DNA of 64,000 nt from Ralstonia pickettii (GTDB lineage: Bacteria > Pseudomonadota > Gammaproteobacteria > Burkholderiales > Burkholderiaceae): the NCBI RefSeq assembly GCF_000607165.1, contig NZ_JFZG01000024.1:620001-684000 (forward strand), written 5' to 3'. Each line of letters opens with the position of its first letter. Position 1 is the stretch's first letter. Made by a program: the position numbers and the translations under genes. The notes under the pieces were generated by a model. It was not told the DNA's origin and ran no database searches. It saw only the letters and a program-made list of their open reading frames with translations. This document shows positions 52,506 to 61,325 of this stretch, piece by piece.

Positions 52506-53606
52506 ATGAACAACGTTGTCGAATCGGCTATTTCGATCGAGAAGCGCCCGAACCCTGTTCCGGCGGAAGAGCGGGCGCGCCTGCTGGAAAACCCAGCTTT
52601 CGGCCGCGTCTTCACGGATCACATGGCCACCATCCGCTACACCGAGGGCAAGGGCTGGCACGATGCCAAAATCGGCGCGCATGGCCCGATCCAGTGCGAT
52701 CCGTCTACGTTGGTGCTGCACTACGCGCAGGAAATCTTCGAGGGCATGAAGGCCTACCGCCTGCCGGACGGCGGCGGTGCGCTGTTCCGCCCGGAGGCGA
52801 ATGCGCGCCGGTTCCAGAATTCTGCCAAGCGCCTGGCGATGCCCGCGCTGCCGGAAGACCTCTTTTTGCAGGCCGTGCGCGAGCTGGTCAAGCTCGATCG
52901 CGACTGGATTCCGTCGGGCCAGGGTTCGTCGCTGTACCTGCGCCCCTTCATGATCGCCACCGAAGTGGTGCTGGGCGTGAAGCCGTCGGCCGAATACCTG
53001 TTCTGCGTGATTGCCTGCCCGGTGGGCGCGTACTTCAAGGGCGACGCATCGTCAGGCGTCACCATCTGGGTGTCGGACAACTACACGCGCGCCGCGCCTG
53101 GCGGTACGGGCGAGGCCAAGTGCGGCGGCAACTACGCGGCCAGCCTGGTCGCCCAGGCCGAAGCCACCCGCGAGGGCTGCGACCAAGTCGTCTTCCTCGA
53201 TGCGGTGGAGCGCAAGTGGATTGAAGAACTGGGCGGCATGAACGTGTTCTTCGTCTTCGATGACGGTTCGCTGCAGACGCCGCCGCTTACCGGCACGATC
53301 CTGCCCGGCATCACGCGCGATTCGCTGATCACGCTGGCGCGCGGCATGGGCCTGACCGTGTGCGAAGAGCCGTACTCCATCGACCAATGGCAAGCCGACG
53401 CGCAAAGCGGCCGCCTGCGCGAAGCCTTTGCCTGCGGCACCGCAGCGGTCGTCACGCCCATCGGCAAGGTCAAGGGCCACAAGCACAACTTCACCATCGG
53501 TGATGGCAAGGCGGGCGAGCTGACGACCAAGCTGAAGGCCGCGCTGGTTGATCTGCAGAACGGCCGCGCGCCGGACCCGCACGGCTGGCTCGACCGCCTG
53601 TTCTGA
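52506..53606 (+). CDS. ilvE: Branched-chain amino acid aminotransferase
   Basis: 366 aa, a type II (BCAT) enzyme of normal length. It begins MNNVVESAISIEKRPNPVPA, with TTGGAGA before the ATG. The PLP-fold IV signs are SLYLRPFMIATE, and the cofactor lysine in GEAKCGGNYAAS (about residue 211). GGMNVFFVFDDGSL and GTAAVVTPIG near 345 complete it. It transfers amino groups to keto acids of Leu, Ile and Val. An alpha/beta hydrolase gene follows 7 bases later. Confidence 0.95.
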   Translation: MNNVVESAISIEKRPNPVPAEERARLLENPAFGRVFTDHMATIRYTEGKGWHDAKIGAHGPIQCDPSTLVLHYAQEIFEGMKAYRLPDGGGALFRPEANARRFQNSAKRLAMPALPEDLFLQAVRELVKLDRDWIPSGQGSSLYLRPFMIATEVVLGVKPSAEYLFCVIACPVGAYFKGDASSGVTIWVSDNYTRAAPGGTGEAKCGGNYAASLVAQAEATREGCDQVVFLDAVERKWIEELGGMNVFFVFDDGSLQTPPLTGTILPGITRDSLITLARGMGLTVCEEPYSIDQWQADAQSGRLREAFACGTAAVVTPIGKVKGHKHNFTIGDGKAGELTTKLKAALVDLQNGRAPDPHGWLDRLF

Positions 53607-53613
53607 CACCGCG

Positions 53614-54426
53614 ATGGCTGAGTCGCTTTCAGCGGTTTCGGTCGATGGCGCCGAGGCATGGATCACCACACCCGATGGCCGTCTCCATGCCCGGCACTGG
53701 GGCGGCCCGGTTGACGATGCCGCCAAACCGCCCATCGTGCTGCTGCATGATTCCCTCGGCTGCGTGGCGCTGTGGCGTGATTTTCCGCAGCACCTGGCGC
53801 AGTCGACCGGGCATGCGGTCATCGCCTACGACCGGCTTGGCTTCGGCCGATCCGACGCCTTTGCGGGCCAGCTCGATCCGGGCTTCATTCAGCAGGAAGC
53901 GTACGGTGGCTTTGCCGCGCTGACCGAGCAGCTTGGCGTGGACCGCTTCATCGTCTTCGGTCACAGCGTCGGCGGTGGGATGGCCGTGTCGATTGCGGCG
54001 GCGTATCCGGGCCGCTGCGCGGGTTTGATCACCGAGTCGGCGCAGGCGTTCGTGGAAGAGCAGACGCGCGAGGGCATCCGCGTCGCTCAGGCACAGTTTG
54101 CCGAGCCCGGCCAGATGGGCCGGCTGGAGCGCTATCACGGTAGCAAGGCGCAATGGGTGCTGGATGCGTGGGTCAACACGTGGTTGTCTCCGGCATTTGC
54201 GCAGTGGTGCCTTGACGACGCGCTGCTTGCCGTGCGCAGCCCCGTGCTCGCGCTGCATGGCACCGAAGATGAGTACGGCTCGACTGCGCAGCCCGAGCGC
54301 ATCGTCACGCTGGCCGGTGCACCCGCCACGCTCAAACTCGTGCAGCGTTGCGGGCACGTGCCGCATCGGGAGCAGGAGGCCGCTGTGCTGGATGCGGTCA
54401 ACGCGTTCCTCCCCACATTGGCCTGA
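53614..54426 (+). CDS. Alpha/beta hydrolase
   Basis: 270 aa from ATG 53614, 7 bases after ilvE. The triad is S118 in FGHSVGGG, the acid in LHGTEDEYGS near residue 220, and H in RCGHVPH near residue 250. An HxxGG-like oxyanion motif LLHDSLGC is near residue 44. No signal peptide, so cytoplasmic. The substrate is unknown. Probably cotranscribed with ilvE. Confidence 0.9.
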   Translation: MAESLSAVSVDGAEAWITTPDGRLHARHWGGPVDDAAKPPIVLLHDSLGCVALWRDFPQHLAQSTGHAVIAYDRLGFGRSDAFAGQLDPGFIQQEAYGGFAALTEQLGVDRFIVFGHSVGGGMAVSIAAAYPGRCAGLITESAQAFVEEQTREGIRVAQAQFAEPGQMGRLERYHGSKAQWVLDAWVNTWLSPAFAQWCLDDALLAVRSPVLALHGTEDEYGSTAQPERIVTLAGAPATLKLVQRCGHVPHREQEAAVLDAVNAFLPTLA

Positions 54427-54613
54427 TCCGCATTGCCCGCCGGCGCCTTCGGGGGCTGGCATCAACGGTTGTTGTGAGTCTCCGTTCAGGTGCGCCGCAC
54501 CAAAATCGAACGACCGTTTTTAAATCGTCCGTTTCAATCGACTGCTTTTTTCCCGCCGCCAGAGGGCCGCGCGGCGGCCGCTTTGTTTGGAGTTTTGCGC
54601 CTAGTTTCTGGCG

Positions 54614-54642
54614 TTGGTCTCTCCTCCTGCTGCGCCTATAAC
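54614..54642 (+). promoter_or_regulatory. Probable sigma-70 promoter for the AlkB gene
   Basis: TTGGTC (54614-54619) and TATAAC (54637-54642) are separated by exactly 17 bases, a good housekeeping promoter. It lies 85 bases upstream of the AlkB start; no other element was recognised in the 300-base gap. Confidence 0.55.
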
Positions 54643-54726
54643 GCAAGCGTCGGGCACGACCCCGGCGGCGCACGCATGTGCGTACACAAGCCAAGCCACC
54701 CAGCGGGGCAAAACAGGAGGAAGACA

Positions 54727-55890
54727 ATGGCAACACCCGGCATGGTCGCGTCCGTGGAATGGACCGACGGCAAGCGCTATCTCTGGATGCTCGGCGCGCT
54801 GACTATCACGCTACCCATCATCGCAGCCGTTTCGGCGCTTGCGACGGGCTGGCATCCGCTCTGGTGGGCGGGGCCGTTCATCGTGTTCACGATCATTCCG
54901 CTGCTCGATTTCCTGATCGGCGACGACCGTGAAAACCCGCCCGAAGAAGTCGTCCCGACGCTGGAAAAACAGCGCTACTACCGCCGCATCGTCTACCTGG
55001 CGACCACCGTGCTCTACGTGAGCTTTGCGGTGGCGATGTGGGTGCTGCGCACGTATGACCTTGCCTGGTACGACTACCTTGCGTTCGCGTTTTCGGTGGG
55101 CGTGGTGACGGGCATCTCGATCAACACCGCGCACGAGCTGGGCCACAAGACAGACCGTTTCGAGCGGTGGCTCGCGAAGATCACGCTGGCACCGGTCGCC
55201 TACGGGCACTTCTATGTGGAGCACAACCGCGGCCACCACGTGCGCGTGGCCACGCCGGCCGATCCGGCAAGCGCGCGCTATGGCGAGTCGTTCTGGGAGT
55301 TTCTGCCGCGCACGGTGGTGGGCAGCGTCAAATCGGCGTGGGCATTGGAGAAACGCCGGCTGGAGCAGCATGGCCACTCGGTCTGGTCATGGCGCAACGA
55401 TGTGCTCAACGCCTGGGCGATGACGGTGGTGCTGTGGGGCGTGTGCATCGCGTTTGTCGGGCTGAAAGCGGTGCCGTTCCTGATCATCCAGGCCATCTAC
55501 GGCGCCTCGCTGCTGGAGGTGGTGAACTACCTGGAGCACTACGGCCTATGCCGCCAGCAATTGCCCAGCGGCCGCTACGAGCGATGCACGCCGCAACATT
55601 CGTGGAACAGCAACCATGTGGTGACGAACCTGTTCCTGTATCAACTGCAGCGACATGCCGATCACCACGCCAACCCGACGCGGTCATTCCAGGCGCTGCG
55701 GCATTTCGAGCATTCGCCGCAACTGCCCGCCGGTTATGCCGCGATGATCCTGGTCGCCTATGTGCCGCCGCTGTGGTTCCGCATGATGAACCCGCGCGTG
55801 GTGGCGCACTACAAAGGCAACATGTCGCTGGCGAATATCAAACCGTCGATTCGCGACAAGGTGCTCGCGCAGTATCCGGCGCGCGCCTGA
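54727..55890 (+). CDS. alkB: Alkane 1-monooxygenase (AlkB-type) membrane di-iron enzyme
   Basis: 387 aa from ATG 54727 with AGGAGGAA close upstream. At least four transmembrane helices occur in the first 230 residues. Three histidine boxes are readable: HELGHK at about 137-142, HNRGHH at about 167-172 and LQRHADHHANP near 300, with NYLEHYG between. These bind the di-iron center that hydroxylates alkanes. It has no fused rubredoxin, and no rubredoxin or reductase gene is adjacent, so electron donors must come from elsewhere. Confidence 0.9.
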   Translation: MATPGMVASVEWTDGKRYLWMLGALTITLPIIAAVSALATGWHPLWWAGPFIVFTIIPLLDFLIGDDRENPPEEVVPTLEKQRYYRRIVYLATTVLYVSFAVAMWVLRTYDLAWYDYLAFAFSVGVVTGISINTAHELGHKTDRFERWLAKITLAPVAYGHFYVEHNRGHHVRVATPADPASARYGESFWEFLPRTVVGSVKSAWALEKRRLEQHGHSVWSWRNDVLNAWAMTVVLWGVCIAFVGLKAVPFLIIQAIYGASLLEVVNYLEHYGLCRQQLPSGRYERCTPQHSWNSNHVVTNLFLYQLQRHADHHANPTRSFQALRHFEHSPQLPAGYAAMILVAYVPPLWFRMMNPRVVAHYKGNMSLANIKPSIRDKVLAQYPARA

Positions 55891-55898
55891 TCTGCGGC

Positions 55899-56162
55899 CT
55901 AGCGCCGAGCGACCAGATACTGCACACCCTGCGGCCCGTAGCGCTCGGTGTGCGGTGCGTTGGCTGCCAGATGGAATGTGTCGCCGGGCCGGTAGACGCG
56001 CTCGGCGCCGCCTGAGTGGATATGAATTTCCCCTGCCAGGATGAGTGCTTTCGCCTCGAACGCGTGCGTGTGCGTGTCCAGCTCGCCCGCGTCTCGCGTA
56101 ACGAGGACAAACTCGGTAAAGCCCTCCGCCCTCAGTGCGCTGACGAATGCGTCGCGATCCAT
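55899..56162 (-). CDS. Small cupin protein
   Basis: 87 aa from ATG 56162 with AAGGAGA upstream. Single cupin barrel: DTHTHAFEAKALILAGEIHI carries the metal histidines and glutamate of motif 1, and YRPGDTFHLAANAPHTERYGP holds the motif 2 histidine. Probable small metal-binding enzyme or sensor. It converges on the AlkB gene, 9 bases from its stop. Confidence 0.88.
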   Translation of the reverse strand: MDRDAFVSALRAEGFTEFVLVTRDAGELDTHTHAFEAKALILAGEIHIHSGGAERVYRPGDTFHLAANAPHTERYGPQGVQYLVARR

Positions 56163-56215
56163 TGGCGTGTCTCCTTGTGGTCGGTGCCGCTGCTTCACCA
56201 TAAGCACAGGGCACC

Positions 56216-56243
56216 GAAATAAAAAGACGGCCCGGAGGCCGTC
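56216..56243 (-). terminator. Orphan intrinsic terminator on the minus strand
   Basis: A perfect 7-bp stem GACGGCC/GGCCGTC (56226-56243, four-base loop) followed on the minus strand by TTTTTATTT. No gene on the minus strand ends here; the next gene in that direction (cupin) starts after it. It may end an unknown transcript from the AraC promoter region. Confidence 0.7.
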
Positions 56244-56389
56244 GGAAATTCGGCTGTGGGGAAGCCAAATCCAACGTTGGCAAGTATCTGGCTATCGATA
56301 TCTGAAATCGAGTTGAACTTTGTTATGGCAACGATAGCGCGCCGTATGGGCGCAGAATGTCGAGGCGCCCGCGAACCTCCGCCCTTGCC

Positions 56390-57289
56390 ATGAACGCCGT
56401 CACGCCTGCCGCCTTGCTTGAACCCGCCTCCGTCAGCCTGCGCTCCAGCGAGGGGCTCGGCTGGGACGGCTTTGCCGGAACGCTGCTCGGCATTCGCCCC
56501 GGCACGTATCGGGTGCCCGCCATGGCGCATCACCGCGTCACCGTGCATGTCGGCGCACCTGTGCGGACGAACTGCGTTTGCGACGGCCGCCGTTATTCGG
56601 GCATCCAGGCCCACGGCGATGCGAACGTGATTCCCGCCGGCCTGCCCGGCATGTGGACGGACGATGCCGACTGCCGGATTCTGCGGATCGCCATCACCGA
56701 CACGTTTGTACGCAGCATCGGCGAACAGGTGGGCGCACCGGCAGACATTACGCCGCGTCTGCAATGGCGCGATGCGCGCGTGCATCATCTTGCCGCTGCG
56801 CTGGGGGCCGAACTGGAGGCGGAAGACACCTCCGATGCGTTGTATGCAGAAAGCCTCTGCACGGCCCTTGTCGTCCGTCTGCTGCGCAGCAGTCGGGATG
56901 CGGCCACCGGGGCGGCCAACAGCGCTCGCACGCTGGCGCCCCGCGTGGCTGCACGCGTGATCGACTACATCGAAGCCCACCTGCACCAGCGCCTGACGCT
57001 GGCCGAACTGGCGGCGCAGGCTGGCTTGAGCGTGCCGCATTTCAACGTGCTGTTTCGTGCAACGTTGGGCGTGCCGGTACATCGCTATGTCGTGCAGCGC
57101 CGTGTGGAACGCGCAAAAGCGCTGCTGTTGGAAGGCCGCTGCAGCGCGTCGCAGATTGCGCTCGAGGTCGGCTTTGCGCACCAGAGCCACATGACGCAGT
57201 GGATGCAACGGTTGCTCGGTGTGGGCCCGCGTGACATCGCGCGCGCGGGCAAGGCGGCGGCTACTTCTTTGGACACGCTGGCCGTGTAG
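56390..57289 (+). CDS. AraC family transcriptional regulator
   Basis: 299 aa from ATG 56390. N-terminal cupin-like sensor region (about 10-180). The C-terminal AraC domain (about 190-285) contains LAELAAQAGLSVPHFNVLFRAT and SASQIALEVGFAHQSHMTQWM. Upstream region 56244-56389 includes the orphan terminator. The adjacent NmrA-like gene, 95 bases downstream, is the likely target by position. Confidence 0.9.
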   Translation: MNAVTPAALLEPASVSLRSSEGLGWDGFAGTLLGIRPGTYRVPAMAHHRVTVHVGAPVRTNCVCDGRRYSGIQAHGDANVIPAGLPGMWTDDADCRILRIAITDTFVRSIGEQVGAPADITPRLQWRDARVHHLAAALGAELEAEDTSDALYAESLCTALVVRLLRSSRDAATGAANSARTLAPRVAARVIDYIEAHLHQRLTLAELAAQAGLSVPHFNVLFRATLGVPVHRYVVQRRVERAKALLLEGRCSASQIALEVGFAHQSHMTQWMQRLLGVGPRDIARAGKAAATSLDTLAV

Positions 57290-57384
57290 CCAATCCTCCG
57301 AATCTGCCAGATTCCTCCGTTCCTGCAAGTCGGGTTTGCAGGGCCGCCCTAAGCTCGTGCCTCCCACTTGAGAGGAGCGCGAAC

Positions 57385-58275
57385 ATGTTTGTCATCTTTG
57401 GGGCGTCGGGCAAAGTTGGCCGCGCCACCGCCACGGCACTACGCAACGCGGGTCGGCCAGTGCGCGCGGTGGTGCGCCATGTCCGGCAAGGCGAGGCGCT
57501 GGCCAAAATCGGCTGCGACATTGCGATTGCTGACCTGACAGATCCAGCCTCGGTTGCATCGGCCATCAAGGGCGCCACGGCCGTGCAGATCCTGTGTCCG
57601 GTGCCGGTGCGTGATGCGGACCCAGCGTCGACCATGGAGCGCATGATCGACGTGGCCGCTGATGCGCTGCGTGCCAACCCGCCCTCGGCTGTCCTGGCCC
57701 TGTCGGACTACGGCGCAGAACTGGACCGGGGCACTGGCCTGACGCGTCTGTTTCATCTGCTGGAAGAGCGGCTTAAGCCGCTGGCGACGCACCTGACGCT
57801 GCTGCGTTCAGCAGAGCACGCGCAGAACTGGGCGGCGATGCTGCCCGTCATGCTGGCGACAGGGCGGCTGCCGAGCCTGCACCAGCCGCTGGACCGCGCG
57901 TTTGCGACTGTCGCCACGCAAGACGTTGGTGCGCTGGCAGCCGAATTGTTGCTGGAGGCGCCATCGATCAAAACGCCGCGCATCGTCAGCGTGGAGGGCC
58001 CGCGTCGCGTGAGCCTGGTCGACGTGGCACGCGCATTCAGCGCCGTCGTCGGCCGCGAGATTGTTGCCGATGCACTGCCGCGCACCGCCTGGGCGCCGAT
58101 GCTGCAACGCGCCGGTCTGAGCGCGAGCCATGTGCAGCTCATCACCGAACTGTACGACGCGGTCAACGCCGGGCAGATCGACGTGGAGAAGGGCGTGTCG
58201 GAGCAGCGTTTCGGCAAGACCGAGCTGCACGATGTGTTTGCCTCGATGCTCGCGGCGCATGTGAAGTCGAGATAG
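57385..58275 (+). CDS. NmrA-like NAD(P)-binding protein
   Basis: 296 aa. It begins MFVIFGASGKVGRATATALR, the Rossmann GxxGxxG of the atypical SDR/NmrA family. VVRHVRQGEALAKIGCDIAIADLTDP is the second-strand region. GAGAGGAG is its ribosome site. The catalytic Tyr/Lys of classical SDRs is not obvious, so it may be a sensor or quinone-reductase-like enzyme. Downstream of the AraC gene and possibly controlled by it. Confidence 0.86.
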   Translation: MFVIFGASGKVGRATATALRNAGRPVRAVVRHVRQGEALAKIGCDIAIADLTDPASVASAIKGATAVQILCPVPVRDADPASTMERMIDVAADALRANPPSAVLALSDYGAELDRGTGLTRLFHLLEERLKPLATHLTLLRSAEHAQNWAAMLPVMLATGRLPSLHQPLDRAFATVATQDVGALAAELLLEAPSIKTPRIVSVEGPRRVSLVDVARAFSAVVGREIVADALPRTAWAPMLQRAGLSASHVQLITELYDAVNAGQIDVEKGVSEQRFGKTELHDVFASMLAAHVKSR

Positions 58276-58376
58276 CTTGGGGAGTTGTCCGGGCGTCTGG
58301 TTGGCGCGGCACTTTGCGCCTATCCTTCGCAGCATTGCTCAAGCCGAAGCCCCGTGCGGGCGAGGAGGCCACCTTG

Positions 58377-58898
58377 ATGATTTCCGCACGCTGCCTTGCC
58401 GTGGCGCTGTTGCTGGCCGCGCCGGCCGCCCACGCTGAAGACGACCTGCAGAACCGCGGTCACGACCCGTTCTTCCAGATATCGTCAGGCGTAGCCAACT
58501 GCCCGGAACCCGCCGGCCCGCGCATCACCGAGGCGGAATGGAAGCGCGATTCTCACCACCGCATCGAGCATGGCAACCATTGCTGGCTGGAAGGCCGGTG
58601 CCGCTTGCCCAACGCGTTTTCTTACGACGACGAGATTGCAGAGACGGCGAAGCGGCGCCTGCAATGGATGTCCATCCATGTGCCGGGATGGAAGCAGAAC
58701 ACCACGCTGTGGGTGACGATATGGCAGCGGTGGATGCTGGTGCAGGGCTGCGTGGCGCCGGGCTATGCGTTGACGCCGTTCATGACCGCCCTGCATGACG
58801 TGCCCGATGTCGAACGCTTCATCAACGAGACGACGGCACACCCGGAGAGGGGCGTGCCGTATGCGCTGTTTCGCAAGGGCGCGGTCGCCAAACCTTGA
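58377..58898 (+). CDS. Secreted hypothetical protein, 173 aa
   Basis: ATG 58377 follows GAGGAGG at good spacing. A signal peptide (MISARCLAVALLLAAPAAHA) is cleaved at residue 20. The mature protein of about 150 residues has several cysteines (ANCPEP, HCWLEGRC) and an aromatic block KQNTTLWVTIWQRWMLVQGC. Family not recognised. Probably periplasmic. Confidence 0.75.
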   Translation: MISARCLAVALLLAAPAAHAEDDLQNRGHDPFFQISSGVANCPEPAGPRITEAEWKRDSHHRIEHGNHCWLEGRCRLPNAFSYDDEIAETAKRRLQWMSIHVPGWKQNTTLWVTIWQRWMLVQGCVAPGYALTPFMTALHDVPDVERFINETTAHPERGVPYALFRKGAVAKP

Positions 58899-58931
58899 AA
58901 AACGGGCCGCCTCGCATCCTGACGAATCGGC

Positions 58932-59513
58932 TCAGTGGTCGTGCTTCTGATAGGTGCCGACAAGTTCGGCTTCAGCCAGCACATGGCCGCGCATGGCCCG
59001 CTCCAACTCGGCCTTGGTAGGTGCGCCTAGCTCCGGCAGTTCGACGTTCAGCGCGTAGAGCTTGTGGTAGTAGCGATGGCGCCCGACGGGCGGGCAGGGG
59101 CCGCCGTATGCGGTGCGCTTCCAGTCGTTGTTGCCGGGGCGTGCGCCGGGAGGCAGCCCCTTGCGTGACGCGTCTTCCGCCAGTGAAGTGGTGGCGTGCG
59201 GGATGTTGTAGAGCACCCAGTGGACCCACGTCATCCTTGGTGCAGCGGGGTCGGGTGCGTCAGGGTCATCGACGACCAGTGCCAGGCTGCGTGTGCCGGC
59301 CGGAGCGCCGGTCCACGCAAGCGGCGGCGATGTATCCGCGCCGTCACATGTGAGGCGGCTGGGGATTTCGCTGCCGGCGGTAAAGGCCGGCGAGGTCAAG
59401 GTGAGCGTCATGGCGTTCCTCACTTGAGCTGAGACGGGCGGGCCACACAGCAGGGTTGCCAGCAGCAGCGCCCGGCCCAGCAGTCGGAGCGTTCGACAGT
59501 CTGCAGGCGGCAT
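58932..59513 (-). CDS. Exported YbhB/YbcL (PEBP-like) protein, second copy
   Basis: 193 aa from ATG 59513. A signal peptide (about residues 1-30) ends near VSAQ. Mature PEBP-like fold: CDGADTSPPLAWTGAPAGTRSLALVVDDPDAPDP (positions about 56-90), YGGPCPPVGRHRYYHKLYAL (about 139-158) carries the anion pocket. A paralogue of the protein at 13194, to which it is only moderately similar. Role uncertain. Confidence 0.9.
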   Translation of the reverse strand: MPPADCRTLRLLGRALLLATLLCGPPVSAQVRNAMTLTLTSPAFTAGSEIPSRLTCDGADTSPPLAWTGAPAGTRSLALVVDDPDAPDPAAPRMTWVHWVLYNIPHATTSLAEDASRKGLPPGARPGNNDWKRTAYGGPCPPVGRHRYYHKLYALNVELPELGAPTKAELERAMRGHVLAEAELVGTYQKHDH

Positions 59514-59637
59514 GTGCGAAGACCCGGTTGGCGAGAGCGCATCGTCTAACGCGCTCTCGACTCCTTTCAAGCTAGTGCGCAGCGGAGCGGCAGACAAGCA
59601 CTGCCGCCGTCGCTTCAGCACCCATCGCCCATCGCCC

Positions 59638-60000
59638 TCAGGCGAACCACCCGAGCACCAACGCCGCCACAGCCGGCACCGTCTGCACGAAAAGAATCCG
59701 CTTGTTGACGGTGATGGCGCCCCAGATGCCGGCCACCGCCACACAGATCAGCCCGAACAGCGCGAAGGACGCGTTGACGGTCGGGTCTGGTGCCACCAGC
59801 CCAATCACCAGCGCAGCCACCAGAAAACCGTTGTACAGGCCCTGGTTGGACGCCATGGCTGCGGTTTCAGCGGCTTTCTCGGGCGTCATGCCGAAGACCT
59901 TGGGCCCGCGCGTCTTCCAGAGCACCATTTCGAGCACAACGATATAGACGTGAATCAGCAGCACCAGCAGGTAGGCGATGAGGCCGAGGGTTTTGATCAT
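59638..60000 (-). CDS. DUF1304 family membrane protein
   Basis: 120 aa from ATG 60000 with four hydrophobic helices. Signs of the family are HVYIVVLEMVLWKTRGPKVFGM in the first helix and loop, NQGLYNGFLVAALVIG in the middle, and the terminal VPAVAALVLGWFA. An inner membrane protein of unknown function. Confidence 0.88.
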   Translation of the reverse strand: MIKTLGLIAYLLVLLIHVYIVVLEMVLWKTRGPKVFGMTPEKAAETAAMASNQGLYNGFLVAALVIGLVAPDPTVNASFALFGLICVAVAGIWGAITVNKRILFVQTVPAVAALVLGWFA

Positions 60001-60184
60001 GGGAGGCAATCAGGATGTGAACGTGCCGCCATGATAGAGACTTTGTGCCGCGTATCGGCACCCTGATGGAGGGGTATCGGCAGGGCAGAGGCGCACGCAG
60101 CCCATTCCCGCTGACGCGCCGCCAGCAAATTTCATCTGGCAGGACTATCCTGTGCGTTTTCGTTCCAGGCAGAGGAGCCATCGC

Positions 60185-60901
60185 ATGACTGCATCGCAAG
60201 GATCCATGATCTCGTTCAAGCGCCCAGACGGGCAGGACGTCCAGGGCTATCTGGCCAAGCCCGCCAAGGCGGAAGGCGCCCCGGGCATCGTCGTCATCCA
60301 GGAGTGGTGGGGCTTGAACGACCAGATTCGCGGCGTGGCGGACCGCCTCGCGCGCGCGGGTTACGTGGCCCTGGTGCCCGATCTCTACCGCGGCAAGATG
60401 ACGGTAGAAGAGGAGGAAGCCCACCACCTGATGACCAACCTGAATTTTGGCGACGCGGCTACGCAGGACGTGCGCGGCGCCGTCCAATACCTCAAGCAGA
60501 CCTGCGGCCGCGTGGGCGTGACGGGCTACTGCATGGGCGGCGCGCTGACACTGCTGACGCTGTGCAACGTGCCGGAAGCGGATGCCGGCGTGGTGTGGTA
60601 CGGCTACCCTCCGCTGGAATACATCGACGCCTCGAAGATCAAGGTGCCGGTGCAGGGGCACTGGGGCACGCAGGACAACGCCTTCAAGATCGAGGGCGTT
60701 GATGCGCTGGAAAAGAAGCTCGTCGATGCCGGCGTTGATGTGGACTTCCACCGCTATCTCGCGCACCACGCTTTCGCCAATGAAACGGCCGTGGGCGAGA
60801 ACCGCATCGCCATCACACAGTACGACCCGGTGTGGGCCGAACATGCGTGGGACCGCGCGCTGACGTTCTTCGGCCGCACGCTCTGGCCGCGTCAGGGGTA
60901 A
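60185..60901 (+). CDS. Dienelactone hydrolase
   Basis: 238 aa from ATG 60185. The triad is C116 (TGYCMGGAL), D164 (GTQDNAF) and H195 (AHHAFAN), with the family GxCxGG nucleophile elbow. It hydrolyses the enol lactone in chloroaromatic or aromatic catabolism, or related esters. The start is supported by AGAGGAG upstream. No other aromatic genes are adjacent, so physiological substrate is open. Confidence 0.92.
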   Translation: MTASQGSMISFKRPDGQDVQGYLAKPAKAEGAPGIVVIQEWWGLNDQIRGVADRLARAGYVALVPDLYRGKMTVEEEEAHHLMTNLNFGDAATQDVRGAVQYLKQTCGRVGVTGYCMGGALTLLTLCNVPEADAGVVWYGYPPLEYIDASKIKVPVQGHWGTQDNAFKIEGVDALEKKLVDAGVDVDFHRYLAHHAFANETAVGENRIAITQYDPVWAEHAWDRALTFFGRTLWPRQG

Positions 60902-61022
60902 GCGCACGCAGGGCGGCGGGATTGGCGGCAAGGCGCGATCACGAAATGCTGCAAACTGGCACGTGGTCTGCGCTGTTGCCGCCGCTATAATTCACGGCGC
61001 TGCCGCACCAACGGCAGCTGGG

Positions 61023-61196
61023 TTTAGCAGCCTATTCTTACCGTATGGCCGGACGGCCGCCTTGCGCGGCTTTTTTACGTCCGTGCTCGCGCACGCCTTT
61101 ACTACGGCGGGCCGGGCAGGGGGCCTTCGGGTCGCCGGCGTCCTACGGGCCGGTCTGCTAACCCTGCCGTCGGGCCCGCCACCCTCGTTTAGCAGC
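61023..61196 (+). ncRNA. C4-like antisense RNA locus (phage-immunity-type)
   Basis: TATAAT (60986-60991) could be the promoter. A terminator hairpin GCCGC/GCGGC with six T lies at 61056-61076. The structured core at 61106-61180 has a long outer stem (GGCGGGCC...GGGCCCGCC and GGCAGGG...CCCTGCC) enclosing two hairpins, one with a GGCC-TTCG-GGTC tetraloop and one CCGGC/GGCCGG. CTGCTAA (61155-61161) is complementary to TTAGCAG at 61024-61030 and at 61189-61195. This layout, including the CTGCTAACCCTGCC signature, is that of C4 antisense RNA of P1/P4-type phages. Sequence similarity is from memory, so the family name is inferred. Confidence 0.65.
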
Positions 61197-61232
61197 GACT
61201 AGTCGGGCCTTTTGCTATCCGTAGGAGGCTCC

Positions 61233-61325
61233 ATGACTGTTGTATCCAGCGGGCGTCGCCCCGCGTCTTTTCCTTCTCCACCTCGGCTGTATCCCGTTCC
61301 GTTGCGAGCCGGGAGCCGCCCATGA
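61233..61325 (+). CDS. Leader ORF coupled to the 90-aa gene, 30 aa
   Basis: ATG 61233 has a strong TAGGAGG eight bases upstream and reads MTVVSSGRRPASFPSPPRLY to a TGA that overlaps the next ATG (ATGA). The strong ribosome site and coupling suggest that translation of this leader controls the 90-aa gene, as in C4-regulated loci. Function of the peptide itself is unlikely. Confidence 0.5.
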   Translation: MTVVSSGRRPASFPSPPRLYPVPLRAGSRP

